Of a stretch of DNA of 40,810 nucleotides, positions 8,115 through 16,405 are shown piece by piece. The position numbers and the translations under genes were made by a program. The notes under the pieces were generated by a model. The model did no database searches. It had not been told where the DNA came from and saw nothing but the letters and a program-made list of their open reading frames with translations. Where the stretch lies: assembly GCA_004557825.1 (NCBI GenBank), contig SFFL01000019.1:1-40810 (forward strand), in the 5' to 3' direction. The stretch comes from Bacteroidales bacterium (GTDB taxonomy: Bacteria; Bacteroidota; Bacteroidia; Bacteroidales; Muribaculaceae). Position 1 is the first letter of the stretch. Every line of letters begins with the position of its first letter.

Positions 8115-8891
8115 TTATACGTAACCACGGACGATACCGCGCTTAGAATTGCGGATAAATTCGATGATTTCATCACGTTCGGGAGTAGCGGGAAGCTCAG
8201 CCTCAATGCGGTCTACGGCATCGGTAACGTTCAGACGCGACAGATAAAGATAGCGGTAGATTTCCTGAATTTCACGAATCTGGTCGTTGGTGAAATTACG
8301 GCGGCGCAAACCAATAGAGTTAATGCCGGTGTAAGCGATAGGATCTCGGCCGGCCTTTACATAGGGCGGAATATCCTTGTTGATGCGAGAGCCGCCCTGA
8401 ATCATCACATGTTTGCCCAGATGGGTGAACTGATGGATGAGGGTACCACCGCCGATCACGGCGAAATCATCAACCTGCACTTCGCCTGCAAGCTGCGAAG
8501 CGTTGGAGATGATTACATTGTTGCCGAGAAGGCAGTCGTGAGCCACATGCGAGTAGGCCATAATCAGACAGTTGTTGCCAACCACAGTCTTGCCCTTTGC
8601 GGCTGTGCCGCGGTTCACGGTCACACATTCGCGAATTGTGGTGTTGTCGCCGATAATCGCTGTGGTGTCCTCGCCCTTAAATTTAAGATCCTGAGGAATG
8701 CCGGAGATTACAGCGCCGGGGAAAATGTTGCAGTGCTTGCCGATGCGGGCGCCCTCCATAATGGTGACGTTGCTACCGATATGTGTGCCCTCGCCGATTT
8801 CCACATTCTGGTCGATCGTGACAAACGGTTCGATAACCACACTGGGGTGAATTTTGGCGGCGGGGTGAATATAGGCAAATGGCTGTTTCAT
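8115..8891 (-). CDS. lpxA: Acyl-ACP--UDP-N-acetylglucosamine O-acyltransferase LpxA
   Basis: This is a 258-residue cytoplasmic trimeric acyltransferase catalysing the first step of lipid A synthesis. Left-handed beta-helix hexapeptide repeats run through about residues 5-180 (IHPAAKIHPSVVIEPFVTI, IGEGTHIGSNVTI). The catalytic His lies in MAYSHVAHDCLLGN, the GGS/NKDIPPYV segment follows, and an alpha-helical C-terminal domain begins at GLRRRNF. Length is normal. It is the last gene of the leftward operon lpxD - lpxC/fabZ - lpxA, 32 bases after lpxC/fabZ. Confidence 0.97.
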   Translation of the reverse strand: MKQPFAYIHPAAKIHPSVVIEPFVTIDQNVEIGEGTHIGSNVTIMEGARIGKHCNIFPGAVISGIPQDLKFKGEDTTAIIGDNTTIRECVTVNRGTAAKGKTVVGNNCLIMAYSHVAHDCLLGNNVIISNASQLAGEVQVDDFAVIGGGTLIHQFTHLGKHVMIQGGSRINKDIPPYVKAGRDPIAYTGINSIGLRRRNFTNDQIREIQEIYRYLYLSRLNVTDAVDRIEAELPATPERDEIIEFIRNSKRGIVRGYV

Positions 8892-8923
8892 GCTGGATGA
8901 CTGTTTATTTCAAATGATGTTAT

Positions 8924-10306
8924 TTACTTATTTTTTACTACCTGAGCCATAAACTCACACTCGCAAACTACTTTGTCGCCGACAAAGGCCACACCCTTCA
9001 TCAGGGCGCATCCGCGGCGCAGCGGGCTCATAAACGATACGTGGAAGATAAGTGTATCGCCCGGCACCACTTTCTGGCGGAATTTCACATTGTCGATTTT
9101 CATAAAGTAGGTAGAGTATTTCTCAGGATCCTCCACTGTGCCAAGCACGAGCAGACCGCCGGTCTGAGCCATAGCCTCGACCATCAGGACTCCGGGCATA
9201 ACCGGTTCCTGGGGGAAGTGACCCTGGAAGAACGGCTCGTTGGCGGTGACATTCTTGATGCCTACGATGAAGGTTTCGCCGCGATCGATGATTTTGTCGA
9301 CCAGCAGCATCGGGTATCTGTGGGGAAGATGCTCACGGATGGTATTGATGTCCATCACAGGTGCGTGGGAGGGATTGTAGGACGGAGCCTGCAGTTCCTG
9401 ACGCTGAATCTCCTTGCGGATCTGCTTTGCAAAAGTAGTGTTGATCTTGTGACCGGGACGGCAAGCGATGATGCGACCCTTCAGCGGACGGCCAATAAGC
9501 GAAGTATCCCCAAGCACGTCGAGCAGTTTGTGGCGCGCCGGTTCGTTTTCAAATTCCAGCGGGCGGTTGTTGATGTAGCCAAGCTGATCAACCTTCTTGT
9601 GCTCAATGCCCATAAGGTCGGAAATGTGGTCGAGAGTCGACTGCTCCATTTTCCGGTCGTAAATCACGATGGCGTTGTCGAGGTCGCCACCCTTGATGAG
9701 GTTGGCATTGAGGAGCGGCTCAATCTCGCGGACGAACACAAATGTGCGGCTGCCGCTGATTTCCTGCTCGAAGTCGGCCATATTTTCCAGGCGGGCAAAC
9801 TGGTTGGCGAGCACGGGGGAGTCGTATGAAATCATCACATCCACCGAGAAGTCGCTGTCGGGGAGCACGGTGAGGTGAGCGCCGGTCTCGGGGTCGCGGA
9901 CCTCGATTTTGCGCTTTACCACATAATAGTTCTTGTCGGCAGTCTGTTCCTGCAGGCCAACGCGGTCGATTTCCTGGCTGAACACTCTGGCGCTGCCATC
10001 GAGGATGGGGATTTCGGGACCATTGACACGAATCAGACAGTTGTCTACGCCTGCGGCATAGAGGGCTGCCAGAGCGTGCTCCACTGTGGAGACTTTCACG
10101 TCGCCACGGGCAAGCACGGTGCCACGGGCCGTGTCGGTAACGTTTTCGGCCAGGGCGTCGATTACAGGCTCCCCTTCGAGGTCGGTTCGCTGAATTTTGT
10201 AGCCGTGGTTTTCACCGGCGGGAAGAAATGTGGCTTCGATTTCCAGGCCGGTGTGCAGGCCTTTTCCTTTTACGGTAAACTCACCGTTGAGAGTAAGCTG
10301 TTTCAT
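8924..10306 (-). CDS. lpxC/fabZ: Bifunctional LpxC deacetylase / FabZ dehydratase
   Basis: This is a 460-residue natural fusion typical of Bacteroidetes. The N-terminal half (about 1-300) is the zinc-dependent UDP-3-O-acyl-GlcNAc deacetylase LpxC, the committed lipid A step (QGKGLHTG-like VKGKGLHTGL, zinc ligand His in TVEHALAAL, and HKLLDVLGD). The C-terminal part (about 315-460) is the (3R)-hydroxyacyl-ACP dehydratase FabZ (catalytic His in HRYPMLLVDKI, Glu in EPVMPGVLMVEAMAQTGG). The start at 10306 gives the usual short lead before GKGLHTG. An in-frame ATG nine codons upstream is possible. Gene order with lpxD upstream and lpxA downstream couples lipid A and fatty-acid flux. Confidence 0.97.
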   Translation of the reverse strand: MKQLTLNGEFTVKGKGLHTGLEIEATFLPAGENHGYKIQRTDLEGEPVIDALAENVTDTARGTVLARGDVKVSTVEHALAALYAAGVDNCLIRVNGPEIPILDGSARVFSQEIDRVGLQEQTADKNYYVVKRKIEVRDPETGAHLTVLPDSDFSVDVMISYDSPVLANQFARLENMADFEQEISGSRTFVFVREIEPLLNANLIKGGDLDNAIVIYDRKMEQSTLDHISDLMGIEHKKVDQLGYINNRPLEFENEPARHKLLDVLGDTSLIGRPLKGRIIACRPGHKINTTFAKQIRKEIQRQELQAPSYNPSHAPVMDINTIREHLPHRYPMLLVDKIIDRGETFIVGIKNVTANEPFFQGHFPQEPVMPGVLMVEAMAQTGGLLVLGTVEDPEKYSTYFMKIDNVKFRQKVVPGDTLIFHVSFMSPLRRGCALMKGVAFVGDKVVCECEFMAQVVKNK

Positions 10307-10383
10307 TATATGATTGATTTCATTTGTACGCAAAATTGCGCTGTTGTGCGGGCATTTCTGCGAGCGGGGCGATGATAGGCGGC

Positions 10384-11403
10384 TTATTTCTGATTCTGCT
10401 CGAGCTTCTTTACGCGGTCAAACAGGTCGCCGAGCCGCTTCTGGTAAACAATCATTCGGGCAGCGTCGCGCAGCGGTATTGCGGGCGAGCCAAGCAGCCT
10501 TGCGCCATCGGGCACGGATGCCTCTATGCCCGACTGGGCACCGAGCTGCACATTGTCGCCCACGGTGATGTGGCCGGCCAGACCCACCTGGCCGCCGAAC
10601 ATACACCGGCTGCCCACTTTGGTGCTTCCGGCAATGCCCACCTGCGCGGCCATCACCGTGTCGGTGCCGATGCGGCAGTTGTGAGCTACCTGGATAAGAT
10701 TGTCGAGCTTGGTGCCGTGACCAATCACGGTGCTTCCCATCATAGCGCGGTCGATAGTGGTGTTGGCACCGATTTCCACGTCGTCTTCAATCACCACATT
10801 GCCAAGTTGGGGAATCTTTTTATATCCATTCTCGGTAGGGGCGAATCCGAAGCCGTCGGCGCCGATTACGCAGCCGGCGTGGAGGATACACCTCTTCCCT
10901 ACCTTGCAGTTATGATAAATCTTGACGCCGGGCTTAATCACGGCATTGTCGCCGATTTCAACGTTGTCGCCGATATATGCCTGCGGGAAAATCTTCACTC
11001 CCTTGCCCAGCTTGGCGCCGCGGCCGATGTATGCGAATGCACCGATATAAGCATCGGCCGGCACTTCTACGCCTTGTGCAATGAAGCAGGGCTGCTCCAC
11101 GCCTTCATATTTAGGCTCAAGTGCCTCAGCTGCGAGGTCGAGCAGACGTGCCATAGTGGCATAGGGGTCGGCTACACGGATGAGAGTGGCTTTTACGGGT
11201 TGTGTGAGTTTCAGGTCATCCTTTACCAGCACGATGCTGGAATCGGTGGTGTAAATCCAGTGCTCATATTTGGGATTTGCAAGAAATGATATAGCACCTT
11301 GATGACCTTCTTCGATTTTGGCGAAGGTAGAAACGGCCACATTGCCGTCGCCTTCCACCTTTCCGCCTGTCATGGCGGCTATTTGATTGGCGGTAAATTG
11401 CAT
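10384..11403 (-). CDS. lpxD: UDP-3-O-(3-hydroxyacyl)glucosamine N-acyltransferase LpxD
   Basis: This is a 339-residue cytoplasmic trimer that adds the second acyl chain in lipid A synthesis. The N-terminal LpxD-specific domain (about 1-100, FTANQIAAMTGGKVEGDG... GAISFLANPKYEHWIY) precedes hexapeptide repeats (about 105-300) with the catalytic His in DNLIQVAHNCRIG. A C-terminal helical tail (ARMIVYQKRLGDLFDRVKKLE) follows. It is the first gene of the lpx operon, driven by a promoter at 11497-11528, and the leader contains an inverted repeat. Confidence 0.96.
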   Translation of the reverse strand: MQFTANQIAAMTGGKVEGDGNVAVSTFAKIEEGHQGAISFLANPKYEHWIYTTDSSIVLVKDDLKLTQPVKATLIRVADPYATMARLLDLAAEALEPKYEGVEQPCFIAQGVEVPADAYIGAFAYIGRGAKLGKGVKIFPQAYIGDNVEIGDNAVIKPGVKIYHNCKVGKRCILHAGCVIGADGFGFAPTENGYKKIPQLGNVVIEDDVEIGANTTIDRAMMGSTVIGHGTKLDNLIQVAHNCRIGTDTVMAAQVGIAGSTKVGSRCMFGGQVGLAGHITVGDNVQLGAQSGIEASVPDGARLLGSPAIPLRDAARMIVYQKRLGDLFDRVKKLEQNQK

Positions 11404-11463
11404 TTTACTTGGTTAGGAGTCTTTTCGACACTAAGGAATAATGCCCGGTAATACCGGATTTAT

Positions 11464-11484
11464 GTATAGCCGTCATAGCTATAC
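11464..11484 (-). repeat. Inverted repeat in the lpxD leader
   Basis: GTATAGC (11464-11470) and GCTATAC (11478-11484) form a perfect 7-bp stem with a 7-nt loop, between the predicted transcript start and the lpxD ATG. A protein-binding operator or an RNA hairpin are both possible. Confidence 0.5.
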
Positions 11485-11496
11485 GCTTACAAACTG

Positions 11497-11528
11497 CAAA
11501 GGTGCGAATTTTTTTCGACATATGCAAA
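11497..11528 (-). promoter_or_regulatory. Promoter of the lpxD-lpxC/fabZ-lpxA operon
   Basis: On the minus strand TTTG (11525-11528), 20 bases, then CACCTTTG (11497-11504). This has the same spacing as the rsmG, XRE and rpsP promoters in this window. Confidence 0.6.
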
Positions 11529-11572
11529 AATCGCCGCCACGATTTGCCGTTTTGTCAATTTGCAGGATGCCG

Positions 11573-11604
11573 TTTGGCTGAAAGCGCATTTATTTTTAAC
11601 TTTG
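11573..11604 (+). promoter_or_regulatory. Promoter of rsmG
   Basis: TTTG (11573-11576), 20 bases, TAACTTTG (11597-11604): a textbook Bacteroidetes promoter, directed away from the lpxD promoter in the same intergenic region. The leader to the first ATG is about 60 bases. Confidence 0.7.
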
Positions 11605-11673
11605 CAATGGTAATCTTGCAAATAGATGTTTGCGGCATTACTTTACGTAGCACGTTTAGATTAATAGTGAGGT

Positions 11674-12342
11674 ATGGATTCAACAGACCACTCCCCTGCC
11701 GGCGCCTGTGTTGAGGACGGTATGGCGCTTATCGAAAAATATTTCCCCGGACTTACCGCACTGCAGCTTGAGCGGATGCGTCAACTCGGACCGCTTTACA
11801 CTGAGTGGAATGCCCGAATCAATGTGGTGTCGCGCAAGGATATAAGTAATCTTTATCTACATCATATCCTTCACTCGCTGGCCATAGGCAAGTTCGTAAC
11901 CCCTTCCACCGGCAGCAGTATCCTCGATTTCGGCTGCGGAGGTGGTTTCCCTGGCATACCTCTGGCCATTCTCTGGCCCGATTGCAGATTCCATTTAATC
12001 GACCGCGTGGGCAAGAAAATCAGAGTGGCCACTGAGATTGCCTCAGCAATCGGCCTCGATAATGTGACATTCCAGCACGGCGATGCCGGCGAGTGCCATG
12101 ATAAGTTTGATTATGTAGTAAGCCGTGCCGTTATGCGCCTTGATGCGCTGGTGCCACTGGCACGGAAAAATGTGTCGCGGGTTTGCCGGAATAAACTTCA
12201 CAACGGGTTAATATGTTTAAAGGGTGGAGATTTGGCCGATGAAGTAGAAGCCACTACCGGAAGCACAGTTGAGGTACCACTGTCGGATTACTTCAGCGAG
12301 CCGTTCTTTGCTACGAAAAAACTGATTTACAAACCATTGTAA
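11674..12342 (+). CDS. rsmG: 16S rRNA (guanine-527-N7)-methyltransferase RsmG
   Basis: This 222-residue SAM-dependent methyltransferase modifies G527 of 16S rRNA. The conserved core is ALIEKYFPGLTALQLERMRQLGPLYTEWNARINVVSRKDI, then the SAM loop ILDFGCGGGFPGIPLAILWP, LIDRVGKK, a VVSRAV motif and GLICLKGG. The likely family start MALIEKYFPGL is at 11722 (206 residues, preceded by GAGGA). The longer start at 11674 adds 16 non-conserved residues, so either start is possible. The stop is nine bases from the next ATG, indicating an operon with the MBL-fold hydrolase. Confidence 0.93.
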   Translation: MDSTDHSPAGACVEDGMALIEKYFPGLTALQLERMRQLGPLYTEWNARINVVSRKDISNLYLHHILHSLAIGKFVTPSTGSSILDFGCGGGFPGIPLAILWPDCRFHLIDRVGKKIRVATEIASAIGLDNVTFQHGDAGECHDKFDYVVSRAVMRLDALVPLARKNVSRVCRNKLHNGLICLKGGDLADEVEATTGSTVEVPLSDYFSEPFFATKKLIYKPL

Positions 12343-12351
12343 AGCGCTTAT

Positions 12352-12993
12352 ATGATAAAACAGCAGTCGTTTGAGGTAAACCTCTTTGGAGAAGAAACAT
12401 ATATAGTATGGGACGATGCCACCCTTGAGGCAGCAATTATCGACCCGGGAATGGCCACTGAGGCAGAATGTAGCTATGTCGACAACTTCATCGCCCAACA
12501 TACATTGCACCTTAAGGCTGTGCTGTTCACACACCTTCATATCGACCACACCCTCGGTGCGGAGCATATCAGCCGGAAGTATGGAGTGCCAATGCTTGGC
12601 AATAAAGCCGATGCGCCGCTTGGCCGTCAGCGCCGTGAGCAGGCCACGATGTTTCATATGCCGGCAAATCCCGGACCACTTGAGATGGACCGCTTCATTG
12701 ATGAGGGTGAGGTGCTTACCCTGGGAGAATATAAGGTAGAGGCGCTTCACGTGCCTGGACATTCTCCCGGTTCGTTGGTTTATTACATACCGGGTGCCGG
12801 AATTATGTTTTCGGGCGACGTGCTTTTCAGAGGAAGCATCGGGCGCACCGATCTCCCTGGTGGCAGCTATGCGCAACTCATAGCAGGAATCCATAAAAAA
12901 CTCCTTACGCTTCCACTTGCTACCAAGGTTTATCCGGGGCACGGACCTTCCACAACGCTTGCCGATGAAATGCGCTCAAATCCGTTCTTTTAA
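12352..12993 (+). CDS. MBL-fold metallo-hydrolase (glyoxalase II-like)
   Basis: This is a 213-residue cytoplasmic metallo-beta-lactamase-fold hydrolase. The metal-binding motif THLHIDHTLGAEHI (HxHxDH, about residues 60-73) is intact, followed by the histidine in VPGHSPGSLVYYI, the Asp in MFSGDVLFRGSIGRTDLPGG and the terminal His in VYPGHGPSTTL. This arrangement is that of the YcbL/glyoxalase II-like thioester hydrolases. The physiological substrate is unknown. It is co-transcribed with rsmG. The stop codon lies in a 21-bp tandem duplication that also forms a terminator-like hairpin. Confidence 0.9.
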   Translation: MIKQQSFEVNLFGEETYIVWDDATLEAAIIDPGMATEAECSYVDNFIAQHTLHLKAVLFTHLHIDHTLGAEHISRKYGVPMLGNKADAPLGRQRREQATMFHMPANPGPLEMDRFIDEGEVLTLGEYKVEALHVPGHSPGSLVYYIPGAGIMFSGDVLFRGSIGRTDLPGGSYAQLIAGIHKKLLTLPLATKVYPGHGPSTTLADEMRSNPFF

Positions 12994-13019
12994 CGCTTGC
13001 AACCGTTCTTTTAACGGTT
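12982..13019 (+). terminator. Duplicated terminator-like hairpin after the MBL gene
   Basis: CCGTTCTTTTAACG occurs at 12982-12995 and 13003-13016 (period 21). The second copy with flanks forms AACCGTT-N5-AACGGTT (13001-13019), a perfect 7-bp stem in the space convergent with the TPR gene. The run of T lies in the loop rather than after the stem, so termination is only a guess. Confidence 0.45.
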
Positions 13020-13106
13020 AGCCTCGTTTGAGGAATGTGTGGGCGGATGAAGGCGGTCGGCAGAAAATTCCCCTTTGATTTAGACGGAAATCAGCTCCGA
13101 CGGGAA

Positions 13107-14573
13107 TCAACGTATGTCGGCGATGATAGGGTCGAAATCGGCAAGGTCGGCTGGTGCATCGGGCGATGTGGCAAGAGTTTGGATAAATCGGGCTGTGAGG
13201 ATTATACCCTTCCAGCGCAGTGATTCCTCAATGGTGCTGTAAGTGTCTTTGCGACCGATGATGGCTACGGCCACTTCTGCCGCTTCTTTTTTGTGACCCA
13301 ACCGAAGGTATGTGGCGGCTAAAAGCAGATAGTCGATTAGCCCGATATAGATGTCTGTATCCTTATTCGCGGCTTTTTCGGCCACAATCGTTTCAAATAC
13401 CTGGGCAAAACGCTCCAGCATACCTGCGCCATAGAGCACCTGAAGATATGTTGAGACATAACTTCTGAATCCCTGTTTGCGCTGGAAGAAATCGAGAAAC
13501 AGTGCGGCTTCCTCAGTCTTCCCTTTTTCGATAAGAGGCAGAGCAAGATTATGCCACGATTCTTCGGTCTGCTCCGATTCGGAATAGTATTTCTCGAGAT
13601 ATTGCTTCAGATCGTCGGGACGAAGCTCCACGATGGCCATAATGGGATTCTCTCCGTTGGCCATGGTCATCCCTGAAGTGTGAATCATCCAGTACACCTG
13701 GCATGCTTCCTGCCGCATAGACTCTCTGACGTATGCCTCGGCAAGCCCTTCGAGCGCGAATGAATTGCCCGGGTCTTCTTCGAGAATACCTTTCAGCATG
13801 GTAATGGCCTCCTGTCGGCGCCCAGGTAATGCCACGAGCACCACACCTTTCACGATGCGGGCATTGAAGTGGCTCGGGTCGATGGCGAGGGCATAGTCTA
13901 CAGCGGCAAGTGCTTCCTCCGGGTGCTCCAGCCCGAATTCTATACGCGCCAGCAGCAGCCACGCCTCGATGTCGAATGGCGAAGCTGCGGTAAGTTGCTC
14001 CGCAATCTTGCGTGCCTGGGGCATATAAAGCGGATTGTCCTTAATGGTTTCGGCTACTTCAAAGGAGAAGCCGCGCTTATCTTCGGCGTGTTTTGTTAGC
14101 GCCGGCAGATAGTGAACCAGCAGGTCGGTGCGGTCGAGGTCGCGCAGCAAGTCTATCAGCTTGAAGAGTGTTTCGCTGTCGAGCCGTTCGTATTTCTCAA
14201 GCAGAGTATCGATGTATGGTGCCGGATTTCCACCCGGAAAACATTCCACTCCCATACGGAGTACATCCCACAGAGCGGAATCGGTGCGGCCGCCGCGCTG
14301 AATCATCTCGCCGGCGGAATCCTGCGATACATAGGAGAGGAAAAAAGCCAGACGCTCGTCAAACTCCCGGTTGTCGGGGTGAAGCCTCGATGCAGTGAGA
14401 AAGACAAACATCTGCACCATAGCATCGCCCTCATCCTGTGCGTAGTCGTAGATGTCGAGCAGCTCGTCGGTCTCATAATAGCTTATAGCGCCCCCTGCGG
14501 TTACCTCCGCACGGAAGCGCTCATAAAGCTGACGCATGTATTCCTCGTCGTTGTTTTCAGATTCGTTATACAT
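13107..14573 (-). CDS. Tetratricopeptide-repeat protein
   Basis: This 488-residue, acidic, helical protein has no signal peptide. TPR-like helix pairs are visible through the middle, for example PFDIEAWLLLARIEFGLEHPEEALAAVDYALAIDPSHFNARIVKGVVLV (about residues 205-255) and NSFALEGLAEAYVRESMRQEAC. More degenerate repeats follow to the C-terminus (YLLLAATYLRLGHKKEAAEVAVAII). Such proteins are scaffolds for protein interactions. The partner is unknown. Its ATG overlaps the glnS stop by eight bases, so it is translationally coupled to glnS, an arrangement worth noting but not explained by known biology. Confidence 0.85.
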   Translation of the reverse strand: MYNESENNDEEYMRQLYERFRAEVTAGGAISYYETDELLDIYDYAQDEGDAMVQMFVFLTASRLHPDNREFDERLAFFLSYVSQDSAGEMIQRGGRTDSALWDVLRMGVECFPGGNPAPYIDTLLEKYERLDSETLFKLIDLLRDLDRTDLLVHYLPALTKHAEDKRGFSFEVAETIKDNPLYMPQARKIAEQLTAASPFDIEAWLLLARIEFGLEHPEEALAAVDYALAIDPSHFNARIVKGVVLVALPGRRQEAITMLKGILEEDPGNSFALEGLAEAYVRESMRQEACQVYWMIHTSGMTMANGENPIMAIVELRPDDLKQYLEKYYSESEQTEESWHNLALPLIEKGKTEEAALFLDFFQRKQGFRSYVSTYLQVLYGAGMLERFAQVFETIVAEKAANKDTDIYIGLIDYLLLAATYLRLGHKKEAAEVAVAIIGRKDTYSTIEESLRWKGIILTARFIQTLATSPDAPADLADFDPIIADIR

Positions 14574-16278
14574 TCTGTTTCTGAGCCTTCTCCCAGCTGT
14601 CTTTCAGGGCGATGGTGCGGTTGAATATCAGATGGTCGGGAGTGGAGTCGTAGTCGGGCGTGAAGTAGCCGATGCGCTGGAACTGGAATTTCTCCCCTGT
14701 CCGGGCATTCTCAGCAATGAACGGCTCAACCTTGATGCCTCCCACCACTTTGAGCGAGTCGGGATTGAGAAGGTCGCGGAAATCGCCTTCTTCGGCCGAG
14801 GGATTCTCCACGGAGAACAGACGGTCGTAGATGCGCGCTGTGGCGTCGACAGCTGTGGAGGCGGATACCCAGTGAAGAGTGCCCTTCACCTTGCGGTTGG
14901 CGCCCGGCATGCCGCTGCGACTTTCGGGGTCGTAGGTGCATCGGATTTCGGTGATGTTGCCTTCGGCATCTTTCACCACATCCTCACACTTGATGATATA
15001 GGCACCTTTCAGGCGCACTTCGCCGCCGGGAGCAAGACGGAAGAATTTCTTGGGAGGATTCTCCATAAAGTCGTCGCGCTCGATGTAAAGCTCGCGTGTA
15101 AAGGGCATCTGGTGTGTGCCGGCTTCGGGATTCTCGGGATTGTTTTCCATTTCCACGATTTCGGTCTTTCCTTCCGGATAGTTGGTGATAACTACCTTTA
15201 CCGGATTCATCACAGCCATTGCGCGGGTGGCGATGGCGTTGAGGTCTTCGCGCACGGCGTGCTCGAGAAGCGATACAGAAATTTGTGCTTCCTCGATCTT
15301 GGTGTAGCCGATGCGGTCGATGAAGTTGCGGATAGCTTTTGAAGTGAAGCCGCGGCGGCGCATACCCGAGATAGTGGGCATACGTGGGTCATCCCATCCG
15401 GCCACCAGACCCTCTTTTACAAGCTGGAGCAGTTTGCGCTTGCTCATCACTGTGTATGTGAGGTTGAGGCGGTTGAACTCAATCTGCCGGGGGCGGTAGG
15501 TGCCGTCGGTGAGGAAGTCTACAAAGTAGTCGTAGAGCGGACGGTGAGGCACAAATTCAAGTGTGCAGATCGAGTGGGTAACACCCTCGAAGAAGTCGCT
15601 CTGACCATGTGCGAAGTCATACATGGGATATACCTTCCACTGAGTGCCGGTGCGGTGGTGCGGCGTCTTGATTATGCGGTACATAATCGGGTCGCGGAAG
15701 TGCATATTCGAGGAGGCCATATCTATTTTGGCGCGGAGCACACGGGCACCCTCGTCAAATTCACCCTTGTTCATACGCTCGAAGAGGTCGAGATTCTCCT
15801 CAACCGAGCGGTTGCGGTAAGGACTTTCGGTGCCGGGAACTGTGGGAGTGCCTTTCTGAGCGGCAATCTCCTCGGAGGTCTGGTCGTCGACGTATGCCTT
15901 CCCTTCCTTAATCAGGCGCACTGCCAGATCGTAAAGCTGAGGGAAATAGTCGGATGCGTAGCGCTCGTTCTCGCCCCAGTCGAAGCCAAGCCAGTGAATG
16001 TCTTCACGGATTGCATCGACATATTCAGTGTCTTCCTTGATAGGGTTTGTGTCGTCGAAACGAAGGAAGCATTTGCCGCCAAACTTTTCAGCGGCGCCGA
16101 AGTCCATACAGATAGCTTTAGCATGGCCGATGTGCAGATAACCGTTAGGCTCCGGTGGAAAACGTGTCTGAAGGCGTCCGCCATTTTTGCCCTCTTTGAG
16201 GTCGTCTACTATCATCTGTTCCACAAAGCTCAGAGCTTTGCTCTCTTCCGGCTTTTGAATATCTTTATTTTCTGACAT
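14566..16278 (-). CDS. glnS: Glutaminyl-tRNA synthetase
   Basis: This is a 570-residue class I aminoacyl-tRNA synthetase charging tRNA-Gln. RFPPEPNGYLHIGHAKAIC carries the HIGH motif at residues 49-52. The KMSKS-type signature is VMSKRKL near residue 275, and the GlnRS/GluRS beta-barrel anticodon-binding domains occupy the C-terminal third. Length is close to other bacterial GlnRS. Its presence implies direct glutaminylation rather than only the transamidation route. It is transcribed from a -7 box at 16302-16309 with a short leader and is coupled to the downstream TPR gene by an eight-base overlap. Confidence 0.97.
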   Translation of the reverse strand: MSENKDIQKPEESKALSFVEQMIVDDLKEGKNGGRLQTRFPPEPNGYLHIGHAKAICMDFGAAEKFGGKCFLRFDDTNPIKEDTEYVDAIREDIHWLGFDWGENERYASDYFPQLYDLAVRLIKEGKAYVDDQTSEEIAAQKGTPTVPGTESPYRNRSVEENLDLFERMNKGEFDEGARVLRAKIDMASSNMHFRDPIMYRIIKTPHHRTGTQWKVYPMYDFAHGQSDFFEGVTHSICTLEFVPHRPLYDYFVDFLTDGTYRPRQIEFNRLNLTYTVMSKRKLLQLVKEGLVAGWDDPRMPTISGMRRRGFTSKAIRNFIDRIGYTKIEEAQISVSLLEHAVREDLNAIATRAMAVMNPVKVVITNYPEGKTEIVEMENNPENPEAGTHQMPFTRELYIERDDFMENPPKKFFRLAPGGEVRLKGAYIIKCEDVVKDAEGNITEIRCTYDPESRSGMPGANRKVKGTLHWVSASTAVDATARIYDRLFSVENPSAEEGDFRDLLNPDSLKVVGGIKVEPFIAENARTGEKFQFQRIGYFTPDYDSTPDHLIFNRTIALKDSWEKAQKQNV

Positions 16279-16301
16279 AGCACAATAGTGGTTTTAGGGT
16301 G

Positions 16302-16309
16302 CAAATATA
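16302..16309 (-). promoter_or_regulatory. -7 box for glnS
   Basis: On the minus strand this reads TATATTTG (TAnnTTTG), about 24 bases before the glnS ATG. No clear -33 TTTG at 19-20 bases spacing. Confidence 0.45.
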
Positions 16310-16405
16310 GTGAGTTTTTTTCAAATCGCTTGCAGGTTTGCGGAATTATTTGGAAATTTGCGCCCGAACTTTACAATTATTCACTAACAAGTTCTTAAAT
16401 AGATT

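Noticed and set aside
8103..11289. Long open frames on the + strand opposite lpxA, lpxC/fabZ and lpxD (for example 8103-8900, 9041-9829, 10324-11289)
   Set aside because: They mirror genuine lpx genes in the opposite frame, have no recognisable domains, and arise from the codon bias of the real genes.
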